Of a stretch of DNA of 64,000 nucleotides, positions 1 through 8,780 are shown in pieces. The notes beneath the pieces were generated by a model that searched no databases, was not told the origin of the DNA, and saw only the letters and a list, made by a program, of their open reading frames with translations. The first letter of the stretch is position 1. Every line of letters begins with the position of its first letter. The stretch is from the NCBI RefSeq assembly GCF_049889055.1, contig NZ_JBLTWO010000003.1:248001-312000 (forward strand), written 5' to 3'. The stretch is from Rhizorhabdus sp049889055. GTDB taxonomy: Bacteria; Pseudomonadota; Alphaproteobacteria; Sphingomonadales; Sphingomonadaceae. The position numbers and the translations under genes are program-made.

Positions 1-137
1 CCGACGATGGCGTCGCACATGCCGGGCCGCTCCCGGTGTCCGGCGGGGGCGGGGCAGGCCACAGTTCCATCGGTGCGCATGCGGGAAGTCCGGCCACGGA
101 GGCCGGCATCAGTCCCGCATGCCGCACCGGATGGGAA
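1..137. other. Unassigned window edge
   Basis: This is the stretch downstream of the gcrA stop codon. I see no convincing reading frame, RNA or terminator in it. It may hold the end of a neighbouring gene that lies outside the window. Confidence 0.3.
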
Positions 138-842
138 TCAGCGGACGCGCGGGCCGCCGAAGGGCAGGGGCGGCGGCGGACGGCGGTCGCGACGCGGCAG
201 CTGCGCCTGATAGGCGATCGAGCAATGGTCCAGGCAATAGGGAAAGCCGGGGTTGATCGGCTCACCGCAGAAATGAAAGTCGGGCTCGCCCGGATGACCG
301 ATCGGCCATTTGCAGACGCGGTCGTTGAGCTCGAGCAGGCTCGTCTTGCCGGCGATCTCGGCGGACGGCTTGGCCGGAACCAGACGGCGGGGCGGAGCAG
401 GCGGGATCGGCGCGCTCTGCTCCCCGGGGGCCTGGCGCTGGAAACCGCCGGGGCCGATCGAACGGACGAGCGGCATCGGTGCCGGGGTCGGCGCGGCGGC
501 GGCGGGAGCCGCAGGCGCGGCTGCCGCCGGGGTGGGAGCGGGGGCCGGCTTCGGTGCGGGCGCAGGCTCTGCGACGGGTGCCGCCGCGACGGGCGCAGGC
601 TTGGGCGCGGGGGCAGGCTTCTCGGCCGCCGGGGCCGCCGCAGCCTTGTCCTTGTCGGCTGCGGTCGACGAGTCGCCGCCGCCCTTGACGGGAGAGGGGC
701 GCGCTTCGAGACCCAGGCGGTGCGCCTTGCCGATCACGGCGTTGCGGCTGACGCCACCCAGCTCTTCGGCGATCTGGCTGGCGGTCATCCCCTGACCCCA
801 GAGCCGCTTGAGTTGATCGATCCGTTCTTCCGTCCAGGACAT
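138..842 (-). CDS. gcrA: GcrA family cell cycle regulator
   Basis: Protein of 234 aa. The N-terminus (MSWTEERIDQLKRLW, then SRNAVIGKAHRLGL) is the helix-turn-helix characteristic of GcrA, the sigma70-associated regulator of methylated promoters in alphaproteobacteria. Residues of about 55-165 are low-complexity Ala/Pro, a flexible linker. The C-terminal part has a Cys/His-containing segment (CKWPIGHPGEPDFHFCG, then YCLDHC) seen in the family. The start at 842 was chosen because MSWTEER is the family N-terminus; an upstream ATG at 986 would add about 48 residues of non-conserved sequence. It is divergent from the ABC permease, and the two start regions lie within about 80 bases, so they probably share a control region. 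Confidence 0.93.
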   Translation of the reverse strand: MSWTEERIDQLKRLWGQGMTASQIAEELGGVSRNAVIGKAHRLGLEARPSPVKGGGDSSTAADKDKAAAAPAAEKPAPAPKPAPVAAAPVAEPAPAPKPAPAPTPAAAAPAAPAAAAPTPAPMPLVRSIGPGGFQRQAPGEQSAPIPPAPPRRLVPAKPSAEIAGKTSLLELNDRVCKWPIGHPGEPDFHFCGEPINPGFPYCLDHCSIAYQAQLPRRDRRPPPPLPFGGPRVR

Positions 843-921
843 GCTTGTACCTCGTCTGCCCCCGCTGCCGGACGTCTCCGGCTCTTGCGGGCGGGGCGGG
901 GAGCCGATAGGCGAAATGCCC

Positions 922-1749
922 ATGAGCGACCAGCCCAAAAACATCATGATGCCCCCGCCCGGCGAGCCGGTGATCCCGTTCGTCAACTGGGGGGGAATGC
1001 TCGCCCTCTATGTGAAGGAGGTGAAGCGTTTCTTCAAGGTCCAGCTTCAGACTATCTGGGCGCCGGCCTTCACGACGCTGCTCTATCTGCTGATCTTCAC
1101 CCTCGCGCTGGGAGGCAAGGACCGGATGGTGATGGGCTATCCCTTCGCCACCTTCGTCGCGCCCGGCCTGATCGTGATGGGCATGATGAACGCCGCCTTC
1201 GCCAATTCCAGCTTCTCGCTGCTGGTCGGCAAGATGCAGGGGACGATCATCGACTATCTGATGCCGCCGCTGTCGACGGCGGAAATGCTCGCCGCGCTGA
1301 TCGGCGCCTCGGTCACCCGCGCAATTCTCGTCGGGCTGGCATTGTGGGTGGCGATGGCCTTCTGGCCCGGCGTCGACGTGATGCCCCGCCATTTGCCGGC
1401 GGTGATCTGGTTCGGCCTGATGGGCGCGATATTGCTCAGCCTCGTGGGCGTGCTGACCTCGATCTGGGCCGACAAGTTCGATCATGCCGCTGCCGTCCAG
1501 AATTTCGTGGTGGGTCCGCTCTCTCTGCTGTCGGGCACCTTCTATTCGGTCGAGGTGCTGCACCCGACCTTCCAGGCGATCAGCCACGCCAACCCCTTCT
1601 TCTACGTCATTTCGGGCTTCCGCTATGGCTTCCTAGAGCGGTCGGACTCGCCGGTGCTGGTGGGCGCGATCGCGCTGCTCGTGCTCAACCTGCTGCTGTG
1701 CTGGGCCAACTATGCCGCGCTCGATCGCGGCTGGAAGATCAAGAGCTGA
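922..1749 (+). CDS. ABC-2 type transporter permease
   Basis: Integral membrane protein of about 275 aa with six hydrophobic segments and the ABC-2 family signature region (residues around VGPLSLLSGTFYSVEVLHP followed by HANPFFYVISGFRYG). Proteins of this type pair with a separate ATPase to export polysaccharide, lipid or drugs. No ATPase gene is adjacent, so it must be supplied elsewhere. The start at 922 (MSDQPKN) is preferred. In-frame ATGs at 916 and 841 exist, but the latter would overlap the gcrA start codon. The substrate cannot be told from the sequence. Confidence 0.85.
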   Translation: MSDQPKNIMMPPPGEPVIPFVNWGGMLALYVKEVKRFFKVQLQTIWAPAFTTLLYLLIFTLALGGKDRMVMGYPFATFVAPGLIVMGMMNAAFANSSFSLLVGKMQGTIIDYLMPPLSTAEMLAALIGASVTRAILVGLALWVAMAFWPGVDVMPRHLPAVIWFGLMGAILLSLVGVLTSIWADKFDHAAAVQNFVVGPLSLLSGTFYSVEVLHPTFQAISHANPFFYVISGFRYGFLERSDSPVLVGAIALLVLNLLLCWANYAALDRGWKIKS

Positions 1750-1765
1750 GGCCGGACATGAAAAT

Positions 1766-1794
1766 GGGCCGCCCCTGATACGCCGGGACGGCCC
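1766..1794. terminator. Bidirectional hairpin terminator
   Basis: GGGCCG (1766-1771) pairs with CGGCCC (1789-1794), with additional C/G pairing inside. It lies between the convergent ABC permease and glycine-zipper genes. On the minus strand it is followed by a short T-run (ATTTTC), as expected for a rho-independent terminator of the glycine-zipper gene. Confidence 0.6.
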
Positions 1795-1822
1795 TGTACT
1801 CAGGCTTGCGCCCTAACTGGAG

Positions 1823-2113
1823 TTACTTGTAGCGGCGGCGGCCGTTCTTATCGATGTAGTATTTCCGGCCCTGGCTATCGCGGTAATAGCGACGCTCCTT
1901 GTTGAGCGTGTTGAGCAGGGCGCCGCCCGCACCACCGATCAGCGCGCCTTCGCCGACCGACAGGCCGGGGATCACGGCGCCGGCCACGACACCGCCGGCC
2001 GCACCGATACCGGCGCCACGGAGGATATGTTCGGCGTCCTGCGCGAAGGCGGGGGCGCCGGCACCGGCCACCGACAGCGCGGTTGCCGCAGCAATGATCT
2101 TGACCATCTTCAT
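1823..2113 (-). CDS. Secreted glycine-zipper protein
   Basis: Protein of 96 aa. The signal peptide ends near APAFAQ (residue 25). A glycine-zipper segment follows (ILRGAGIGAAGG, then IPGLSVGEGALIGGAGGAL), and the tail is basic and Tyr-rich (RRYYRDSQGRKYYIDKNG). Glycine zippers usually form membrane-embedded helices in outer-membrane or periplasmic proteins. It is closely similar to the protein at 14033-14359 (shared HILRGAGIGAAGG and GLSVGEGAL) and more loosely to the lipoprotein at 59045-59359. The function is unknown. Confidence 0.8.
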   Translation of the reverse strand: MKMVKIIAAATALSVAGAGAPAFAQDAEHILRGAGIGAAGGVVAGAVIPGLSVGEGALIGGAGGALLNTLNKERRYYRDSQGRKYYIDKNGRRRYK

Positions 2114-2248
2114 GACTAGGTCCCTTTCTGAAATCTCGTGCCGGAAAAACGCGGAAGAACCGTGCAGGTTCCCTCGTCTTCCGATGCGACTCTTCTAGGA
2201 AATCGGGACTGAACGGGGTGTGAAGCCGCCGTTCATCTTAGGACAAGC

Positions 2249-2338
2249 TTGAGCGTCTTCATCGTGCACGAAGACGCTCACCTTCTTCATGCCGCATTTT
2301 CCGAGCCGTTGACCCCATAGGGCCAACTCGAAAATGCT
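2249..2338. repeat. Two-hairpin dispersed repeat, copy 1
   Basis: Hairpin A is an 11-bp perfect inverted repeat: TGAGCGTCTTC (2250-2260) with GAAGACGCTCA (2270-2280). Hairpin B is a long stem, with GCATTTTC-GAG near 2294 pairing with CTC-GAAAATGC ending near 2336, plus an inner TTG...CAA stem around 2309-2326. The same arrangement, with shared blocks such as CCGAGCC and TTGACC, recurs at 50984-51075. It lies just after the stop codon of the 2-hydroxyacid dehydrogenase gene, so it may also act in termination. Confidence 0.65.
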
Positions 2339-3331
2339 CTACACCCACCCCTCGAAGATCTGGTCGCGGGGGCGTTGGCCGTCCGCCCATTGGCGGATAT
2401 TGGCGATCACGCGCTCGCCGGTTTCGGCGCGGCCTTCATAGGTGGCCGAGCCCATGTGGGGGAGCAGCACGACATTGTCGAGCGCCAGCAGCCGGGGATC
2501 GACGGCGGGTTCGTGGGTGAAGACGTCGAGTCCCGCGCCCGCAATCTCGCCGCGCTCGAGCCGATCGATCAGCGCAGCCTCGTCGACGATCGATCCGCGC
2601 GCGGTGTTGATCAGATAGACGTGCGGCGACAGCAGGCCGATCCGCCGCGCGTCGATCAGATTTTCGGTCTCGGGCGTGTGCGGGCAGTGGATCGAGACGA
2701 TGTCGCTGTCCTGCAGCAGCCGGTCCAGATCGGGTTCGAACCGCGCATCCAGTTCCTGCTCGACCGCCTCGGGCAGGCGATGCCGGTTGTGATAGACGAT
2801 CGACAGGTCGAAGGCGCGGGCGCGGCGCGCCACCGCGCGGCCGATCCGCCCCATGCCGATGATGCCCAGCGTTTTGCCGTCGATCCGGTGGCCCAGCATC
2901 GCGGCGGGGCTCCACCCCGTCCACGTGCCCGAGCGGACCAGCTTCTCGCCTTCCGCCAGCCGGCGCGGCACCGACAGGATCAGCGCCATCGTCATGTCGG
3001 CGGTGTCGGCGGTCAGCACGCCGGGCGTGTTGGTGACGATCACCCGCGCTGCGCGCGCCGCCTTCAGGTCGATATGATCGACGCCATTACCGAAATTGGC
3101 GATCAGGCCCAGCCGGCCATTGCCTGCAGCGATCACCGCAGCATCGATTTCGTCGGTGATCGTCGGCACCAGCACGTCACAGCGCGCGGCGGCGGCGGCC
3201 AGCTCGGCCGGCGACAGCGGCCGGTCGCTCTCGTTCAGCTCGACGTCGAACAATTCGCGCATCCGCGCCTCGACCTGCGCGGGCAGGCGCCGGGTGACGA
3301 TGAGCTTGGGATTGTGAGGACGGTCCGCCAT
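2339..3331 (-). CDS. D-isomer-specific 2-hydroxyacid dehydrogenase
   Basis: Protein of 330 aa, normal for the family. Visible features are the N-terminal catalytic-domain motif NFGNGVDHIDLKAA, the Rossmann motif GIIGMGRIGRAVARRA (about residues 150-165), NTARGSIVDE with the catalytic Arg, and the DVFTHEP and LPHMGSAT motifs carrying the catalytic Glu/His pair. The enzyme is probably an NAD(P)H-dependent glyoxylate/hydroxypyruvate or related 2-oxoacid reductase. The exact substrate cannot be assigned. The gene is single and transcribed away from the SH3-type gene. Confidence 0.9.
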   Translation of the reverse strand: MADRPHNPKLIVTRRLPAQVEARMRELFDVELNESDRPLSPAELAAAAARCDVLVPTITDEIDAAVIAAGNGRLGLIANFGNGVDHIDLKAARAARVIVTNTPGVLTADTADMTMALILSVPRRLAEGEKLVRSGTWTGWSPAAMLGHRIDGKTLGIIGMGRIGRAVARRARAFDLSIVYHNRHRLPEAVEQELDARFEPDLDRLLQDSDIVSIHCPHTPETENLIDARRIGLLSPHVYLINTARGSIVDEAALIDRLERGEIAGAGLDVFTHEPAVDPRLLALDNVVLLPHMGSATYEGRAETGERVIANIRQWADGQRPRDQIFEGWV

Positions 3332-3382
3332 GCTTCGTCGCTAGTCCCGCAGGCAGGCGAGCGCAAGCGCATGTCACGGCGC

Positions 3383-3408
3383 TTGAACCCTGTCGGCGGG
3401 GCTATACT
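3383..3408 (+). promoter_or_regulatory. Putative sigma70-type promoter
   Basis: TTGAAC (3383-3388) followed by GCTATACT (3401-3408) fits the Caulobacter-style housekeeping consensus (TTGAC-like, short spacer, GCTANA-type -10). It sits about 30 bases before the GTG start of the SH3-type gene, between divergent genes. Confidence 0.4.
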
Positions 3409-3436
3409 AAGGGCGCTCGGACAAAAGGGGGAACAG

Positions 3437-3913
3437 GTGAAAAGGCTGCACTGGTTGTTGCTGGCGGGCATGGTCGTCGCGGGCGGCGCGGAGGCGCAGG
3501 AGCGCAAGACGCCCTATTGGGCCTCGATCGCCACCGGCAACGCCCTGCTGCGCACGGGGCCGGAGCGCACCTATCCCGCCACCTGGCGCTATCGCCGCCG
3601 CGACCTGCCGGTGCAGGTGATCAAGGTCTATGGCAATTGGCGCCGCATCAAGGAGCAGGACGGCACCGAGGGCTGGATGCTGGCGACGCTGCTGAGCGCC
3701 AAGCGCACCGCGATCGTGACCGGCGACACCCCCGCCGAAATGCACGCCGACCCCGATGCCGGCGCACGCATCGCCTGGCGCGCCGAGCCGGGCGTGGTGG
3801 GGCAGATCAGCAAGTGCGAGGACGGCTGGTGCCTGTTCGATGTCGCCGGCAAGAAGGGCTATATCCAGACCGATCATATCTGGGGCATCGATCCGGGCGA
3901 GGAGGTCGAGTGA
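3437..3913 (+). CDS. Secreted SH3-domain (YgiM/DUF1058-like) protein
   Basis: Protein of 158 aa. The signal peptide is VKRLHWLLLAGMVVAGGAEA, followed by two bacterial SH3-like repeats: the first contains NALLRTGPERTYP and ends GWMLATLLS, the second contains EMHADPDAGARIAWR and ends GYIQTDHIWGI. Such proteins bind cell-wall or other periplasmic ligands. The GTG at 3437 was chosen because it opens a clean signal peptide and follows a purine-rich AAAGGGGGAA Shine-Dalgarno region; an ATG at 3371 would precede the predicted promoter -10. The stop overlaps the next gene's GTG start (GTGA). Confidence 0.85.
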   Translation: MKRLHWLLLAGMVVAGGAEAQERKTPYWASIATGNALLRTGPERTYPATWRYRRRDLPVQVIKVYGNWRRIKEQDGTEGWMLATLLSAKRTAIVTGDTPAEMHADPDAGARIAWRAEPGVVGQISKCEDGWCLFDVAGKKGYIQTDHIWGIDPGEEVE

Positions 3914-4443
3914 ATCTCGGCCCCCGCCTGGAAACCCCGCGCCTGATCCTGCGCCCGCACCGGCTCGACGATTATGAGGCCTGCTGCTTCCTGACGAGCG
4001 ACCCGGCGGCGGTGCGGATGATCTTCCAGAACCCGCTGACGCCCGAGAAAAGCTGGCACCGCATGCTGCGCTTCGTCGGCCATTGGGCGCTGCTCGGCTA
4101 TGGCCTGCTGCTGGTCGAGGAGAAGGCGACCGGCCAGGTGGTGGGCGAGGTCGGCATCGCCGATTTCCACCGCGGCCTCGGCCCCGATTTCGACCCCTTC
4201 CCCGAAATGGCGTGGATGATGTCCAGCGACGTCCACGGCCGCGGCTACGCCACCGAAGCCGCCACCGCAATGCTCCGCTGGATGGAAACCGCCTTCGCGC
4301 CCGAACGGGTGGTGTGCATCATCGACCCGCATAATGCGGCATCGCTGCGCGTGGCCGAGAAGCTCGGTTTCCATGCGTTCGGCAATGCGGAGTATAAGGG
4401 GAAGGCGGTGTTGAAGCTGCGGCGGGTGGTGAGTGTGGGGTGA
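3910..4443 (+). CDS. GNAT family N-acetyltransferase
   Basis: Protein of 177 aa of the RimJ/RimL type. The opening LETPRLILRPHRLDDYEA is the family N-terminus, and the acetyl-CoA-binding loop is VHGRGYATEA. NAASLRVAEKLGF is the usual C-terminal helix motif. The GTG start overlaps the preceding TGA, so translation is probably coupled to the SH3-type gene. The acyl acceptor is unknown. Confidence 0.9.
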   Translation: MNLGPRLETPRLILRPHRLDDYEACCFLTSDPAAVRMIFQNPLTPEKSWHRMLRFVGHWALLGYGLLLVEEKATGQVVGEVGIADFHRGLGPDFDPFPEMAWMMSSDVHGRGYATEAATAMLRWMETAFAPERVVCIIDPHNAASLRVAEKLGFHAFGNAEYKGKAVLKLRRVVSVG

Positions 4444-4455
4444 GGGGAAGCTGAC

Positions 4456-4947
4456 TTAAGTGAAGCGTTGGAGCGCCTTGCGGTTCAGATCGTCGCGGCG
4501 GCTTTGCACCCCAATTGCGGTCATCAGGCGGCAGGCGAGGTCTTGCTCGCTCCATCTCGTCGAGAACGTGGCGGACACCTCGAACCAAGACCCGTCATTG
4601 CCCTGTCCATGATATCGCCCCATGCAGGAGCATTGGCATTCGTGGCCGACGGCATTCTGGCAGGAAGGAGAGCATTTTTCCTGCTCGCGATAGGGCTGGA
4701 CAACATAGACTTGGCCGAAGTCGGTGAGCGCACGCTCGACGAAGTCGTTGAACCAAGCCTTGGGCAGCTCCCAATATTTTCCACCCGCGATCCAACTGGG
4801 TTTCGCTCGCCGCCCATTTCGAAGCCAGTCTCGGTTCGTCGTCGCAAAAGGCATCCGTACTCTGAGCATCTGCCCCGATCCGGTTCTGCGAAGGATTACC
4901 GGAATATCCCCTTGGTTCCACACATGTTGGATCGTCATCCTGTCCAC
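4456..4947 (-). CDS. Cys-rich hypothetical protein at island edge
   Basis: Protein of 163 aa that I do not recognise by name. The notable part is a Cys/His cluster around residues 92-113 (CSPSCQNAVGHECQCSC followed by MGRYHGQG), spacing C-x3-C-x6-C-x-C-x-C, which suggests a metal site. It is flanked by the aromatic-rich segment GGKYWELPKAWFNDFV. It is divergent from the OLD nuclease gene across about 100 bases and convergent with the acetyltransferase. It shows less G/C-biased codons than the flanking chromosome, consistent with acquired DNA. An alternative start is the ATG at 4938. Confidence 0.7.
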   Translation of the reverse strand: MDRMTIQHVWNQGDIPVILRRTGSGQMLRVRMPFATTNRDWLRNGRRAKPSWIAGGKYWELPKAWFNDFVERALTDFGQVYVVQPYREQEKCSPSCQNAVGHECQCSCMGRYHGQGNDGSWFEVSATFSTRWSEQDLACRLMTAIGVQSRRDDLNRKALQRFT

Positions 4948-5051
4948 GCCGCTTCGCCTTCGTTTTTTGCGAGATGGACATCAAAACCGATAAAGATCAA
5001 CTATCGTCGGTACCGAAACGAAGGCTAGAAAACTGCGGCGAGGGGGAAGTC

Positions 5052-7040
5052 ATGTATCTGAAACAGCTGAAGCTTGCGGGTTTTCGGTCATTCGACCACG
5101 GGACCATCGACCTTCAGAAAGATCTCACGGTCTTTGTCGGCGAGAATAATGGTGGAAAGAGCAACGCGATCGATGCGCTGCGCCTGCTGACCTCGCCCCT
5201 GAGCGGAAGGCGGGAAATCTATTGCGAGGAGGCCGATCGCCGCTTTCAGAGCGATGCGGGGCATTTCGAGCTCGAGGCCCACCTCGCCGAGCTGTCGCAC
5301 GGGCAGCAGGGCCGACTGATATCCGCAGCCGTCGATGACATGAGCGCCGCGCGTTTCGGGCTCCGGTTCGATTGCGAACGCCCTGGCGCCCGCCCGCTTT
5401 TTTGGGCCGGCCGCGATTGCAATGCGCCCGAACCGAACAGCCTCGACATGGTTCGGCATGTCTATCTCCCCGCGCTTCGAGACGCCAAGCGCTCGCTGGC
5501 GTCCGGAAATCCGACGCGGATAATGGCGCTGCTCAATCATTTTCTCGGCGGCACCACCGCAGCGGACCTCGCCAAGGATCTAGCGCGCGCGCGCGAGCAT
5601 GATGTGCTTAGTAAAGTTGACGACGCCGTAAAAAAAGGACTGTCAGCGCTTACATCCGGCGTGCGGCATCAGGCAGCCTCGCTGGGCTTCGCCTCCGACG
5701 AGGCGCTCATCGACATCGCCCGCGACCTTCGTTTCCGGCTCGCGGATCATGACGTCAATCCCCAGGACTTGCGATATTCCGGGCATGGCTATGCCAATCT
5801 CCTGTTCATGGCGATCATCGCGGTCGAGCTGGAGAAGGTCCGCAACGCCGATCTCACCCTGTTCCTCGTCGAAGAGCCGGAAGCCCATCTCCATCCGCAG
5901 CTTCAAGCCGCGGTGCTATCCTTCCTGCAGGACCAGGCCGAGCAATCGCGACACGCGTCCGCTGTCGAAGATGGTCCCGCCGGCGAACTTCAGGTAGTCG
6001 TGGCCACCCATTCGCCCAATCTTTCCGCTTGGGTCAGCAGCTCCAACCTCGTCGTGTTCAAGTCGGTCCTCGCCGCCGATCGGAGGAAGACGTCGAATGA
6101 CAAGATCGAGCCGGCCGATGCCGACATAGCGGTCATCGAGACGATGCACGCCGAGCCAGAAAGCGAGGGCAGTGCCGCTGGAGCCGATATGATCTCGACC
6201 ACCATCGCGGCGGCAACGCTGCGCCGATCGACCCGCTGCCTCCCTCTCGCCTCGATGGCGCTCGACGAATATGAGCGCCGCAAGGTCGATCGCTATCTCG
6301 ACGTCACCAAGGCCGCTCTTCTCTTCGGCGGCCGCGCATTCCTCGTCGAAGGAATCGCCGAAGCGCTGCTGCTGCCGGTCATCGCCAAATATCATGTACT
6401 CAAGGATGAAGCGGACAAGCTGCGCCTGTTTCGCTCGGCGGTATTCGTGCCGATCGATGGTGTCGATTTCGCACCCTATGTCACCCTCCTCCTGACCGCG
6501 ATGGACGGTGCCCGGATCGCCGACCGTGTGGTGGTCGTGACCGATGGCGACAAGGTGAGTTCGGACAAGGACGATGCCGACGCAGACGATGAACAGGAAG
6601 ACGCCGAGGATCAGGGCGAGGCCCCCGCGGCGGACGCGATCGATACGCCTGGATCCTCAACTCCCCCCGGACCGGTCGACGGGCTCATCCCGGGAGCACG
6701 GCGCAAGGCCGCGCTCGATGCGCTGGTCCGAGACCTTGGCGCGAGCGCGCATTTTACCGCGATCGCGAGCACCTATTCGCTCGAGTCCGAGCTGATTGAG
6801 GCCGGCAATGGCGATCTCCTCGAACAGGTATTCCTGACCCTGCACCCCAAATCCAAGAAGAAGTGGCGCAACGCCATGGCGCTGGATGGTGACGAGCGTG
6901 CCAGGAAGGTCCACGGCATCTTCAAGACGGTCCGCAAGGGCGACTTCGCGCAACTGCTTGCGCGGCGCATCGAGGAAGGCGCGACCTTCACCGTGCCCGT
7001 CTATCTGAGGACCGCGATCACGGAACTGGTCGCCTCGTGA
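5052..7040 (+). CDS. OLD-family ATPase/TOPRIM nuclease (GajA-like)
   Basis: Protein of 662 aa. Walker A is GENNGGKSN (residues 30-38), an ABC-like signature lies at YSGHGYANLLFMAI, and Walker B is LFLVEEPEAHLHP (about 270-281). A TOPRIM domain follows, with the conserved Glu in RAFLVEGIAEALLLP (about 427-441) and the metal-binding pair in VVVVTDGDK (about 493-501). After the TOPRIM DGD there is a very acidic 40-residue insert (SSDKDDADADDEQEDAED and onward), then TYSLESELIE. This architecture is that of GajA and other OLD nucleases, which nick DNA and sense nucleotides. The ATG at 5052 follows GAGGGGGAAG; an in-frame ATG at 4974 would add 26 residues. Its stop overlaps the helicase GTG. Confidence 0.88.
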   Translation: MYLKQLKLAGFRSFDHGTIDLQKDLTVFVGENNGGKSNAIDALRLLTSPLSGRREIYCEEADRRFQSDAGHFELEAHLAELSHGQQGRLISAAVDDMSAARFGLRFDCERPGARPLFWAGRDCNAPEPNSLDMVRHVYLPALRDAKRSLASGNPTRIMALLNHFLGGTTAADLAKDLARAREHDVLSKVDDAVKKGLSALTSGVRHQAASLGFASDEALIDIARDLRFRLADHDVNPQDLRYSGHGYANLLFMAIIAVELEKVRNADLTLFLVEEPEAHLHPQLQAAVLSFLQDQAEQSRHASAVEDGPAGELQVVVATHSPNLSAWVSSSNLVVFKSVLAADRRKTSNDKIEPADADIAVIETMHAEPESEGSAAGADMISTTIAAATLRRSTRCLPLASMALDEYERRKVDRYLDVTKAALLFGGRAFLVEGIAEALLLPVIAKYHVLKDEADKLRLFRSAVFVPIDGVDFAPYVTLLLTAMDGARIADRVVVVTDGDKVSSDKDDADADDEQEDAEDQGEAPAADAIDTPGSSTPPGPVDGLIPGARRKAALDALVRDLGASAHFTAIASTYSLESELIEAGNGDLLEQVFLTLHPKSKKKWRNAMALDGDERARKVHGIFKTVRKGDFAQLLARRIEEGATFTVPVYLRTAITELVAS

Positions 7041-8761
7041 AATCCTCCTATGAGCCCACCGACGAGCAGAAGACGATCTTTCTCCATCCCGGCGAAGCCT
7101 TCGTGACGGCTTGCCCAGGCGCCGGCAAGACGCGGACGATGGTCGAGCGCGCGCGTATCCTGCTTGGCGAAAAAAGCGACCGGCGCGGGGTCGCCTTCCT
7201 GTCCTTCACCAATGCCGCCGTCGAGGAACTGGAGGCGCGGCTACGCACCTTCGGCGTGCTTCCGACGCCGCTCTTCCCCAGCTTCATCGGCACCTTCGAT
7301 CGCTTTCTATGGCAATTTTTCATCGCACCGTTCGGGATGCCGGAATGCGAGGACCCGCCCAAGCTCATTCCAGACAAGGCGCACTGGATCGTCCAACCTC
7401 ACCAGACGATGCACCCGTTGCCGCTGAACATCTTCGACCGAAAGACCGCGAAGCTCGATCCCCTGCTCGCCCGCAAGCATGGCTTCGATGCCAGCCGGAA
7501 AAGTCCCAAGCCCTATGAGGGTGCGGCCCTTTCGGTGCTCAACAACGCTCTCAAACGCGGCCAGGTCGATTTCGACGACATCCGCGCCTGCGTACGCGAT
7601 CGCATGGCGGATAAGATCTTCGCGGACAGGCTCGGGCTGGCGCTGGCCGGACGCTTCCGCGAGATCATCGTCGACGAGGCGCAGGACTGCAATCCGGCCG
7701 ACCTCGACGTCGTGCAATGGCTGCGCGATCACAAGATCTGCGTGAAGGTCATCTGCGATCCTAATCAGTCGATCTACCAGTTTCGCGGTGGCGTCACCGG
7801 CGAGCTCGTCAAATTCCAGGATCGCTTCACCGCCGAACAGCGTCTTCCCATGACGGGCAATTTCCGGTCCTCTCCCGCGATCTGCGCGGCAATCGCGGCG
7901 CTCCGGCCGCCACGATCGCGCGGGGCAGCCGACATAGCGCTCGGCCGGTACAAGTCGGAAACCGCCCCCGTCCATATCCTGTCCTATCGCGGCAGCGGCG
8001 TCTCCACCGCGATCGGCCCCAAATTCGTTTCGCTGATCGCGGCCGCCGGCATCGCCCCAGCCAGTGCGCCGATCCTTTCATCGCGCCGGGCAAGCGCCGC
8101 CAAGGCGATCGGTATCCCGACCCTCCAGGAGACGAGCCACCTCACCCTGCAGCTCGCCCAGAGCGCGATGGCCTATCATTTCGCTTTCAACATGGGGAAC
8201 CGGCGCGAAGCGCTGGCGGCGCTCCATCGCACGGTCTTGCAGGTGCAGCAGCATATCGGCGCGCCCGGCGACTATCATCGGCATATCATCGCGAACGGCC
8301 TCGACGATGGGCGTTGGCGGCCGGCCGTCATCGCGATCGCAAATGCGTTGCGCTTCACGCCCCCGCAAACCGCCGATGACTGGCTCCAGCAAGCGCGGCG
8401 AGTGCTCGCGCCCGGCCTGGTCGGCGGGTCATCGATCGCCCAGCGCCTGCGATCGACCTCGGACCTTTCCACGGCCCTAGCCAGCGCGCCCGCCACCGCC
8501 TGCCCGCCGCGCACTATCCATTCGGCAAAGGGGCTCGAATTTCCGGCCGTTTGCGTCGTTCTGACCAATCAAAAGGCTGGAGATATTCTCGGCTGCCTTG
8601 AGGGGTCCTCGCTGACGGCCGACGAAGACGCACGCAAGATCTACGTCGCCGCTTCCCGCGCCGAACGATTATTGGCAATCGCAATTCCCAGGAGCAAGGC
8701 AGAGCGCCTCCAGGCATTGCTGGCCGGCGTCCAATGCCCCACCCTCGTCCATGATATCTGA
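7037..8761 (+). CDS. UvrD/Rep-like ATP-dependent helicase (GajB-like)
   Basis: Superfamily 1 helicase of 574 aa. Motif I is CPGAGKT (residues 26-32), Ia SFTNAA, II IIVDEAQDCNP (about 209-219), III ICDPNQSIYQFRGG, IV GNFRSS, V TIHSAKGLEFPAV and VI KIYVAASRAERLL (about 534-546). All core motifs are intact. It begins with GTG overlapping the nuclease stop (GTGA), so the two are translationally coupled. The OLD-plus-UvrD pairing is the definition of Gabija. The protein is somewhat longer than the usual GajB of roughly 500 aa. Confidence 0.88.
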   Translation: MKSSYEPTDEQKTIFLHPGEAFVTACPGAGKTRTMVERARILLGEKSDRRGVAFLSFTNAAVEELEARLRTFGVLPTPLFPSFIGTFDRFLWQFFIAPFGMPECEDPPKLIPDKAHWIVQPHQTMHPLPLNIFDRKTAKLDPLLARKHGFDASRKSPKPYEGAALSVLNNALKRGQVDFDDIRACVRDRMADKIFADRLGLALAGRFREIIVDEAQDCNPADLDVVQWLRDHKICVKVICDPNQSIYQFRGGVTGELVKFQDRFTAEQRLPMTGNFRSSPAICAAIAALRPPRSRGAADIALGRYKSETAPVHILSYRGSGVSTAIGPKFVSLIAAAGIAPASAPILSSRRASAAKAIGIPTLQETSHLTLQLAQSAMAYHFAFNMGNRREALAALHRTVLQVQQHIGAPGDYHRHIIANGLDDGRWRPAVIAIANALRFTPPQTADDWLQQARRVLAPGLVGGSSIAQRLRSTSDLSTALASAPATACPPRTIHSAKGLEFPAVCVVLTNQKAGDILGCLEGSSLTADEDARKIYVAASRAERLLAIAIPRSKAERLQALLAGVQCPTLVHDI

Positions 8762-8780
8762 GAGGGCGGCCTAAGCCGCA

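Noticed and set aside
36..1778. Long plus-strand reading frame over the gcrA region and the ABC permease
   Set aside because: It runs antisense to gcrA and then in a wrong frame through the permease, with low-complexity Arg/Gly sequence typical of a shadow in GC-rich DNA.
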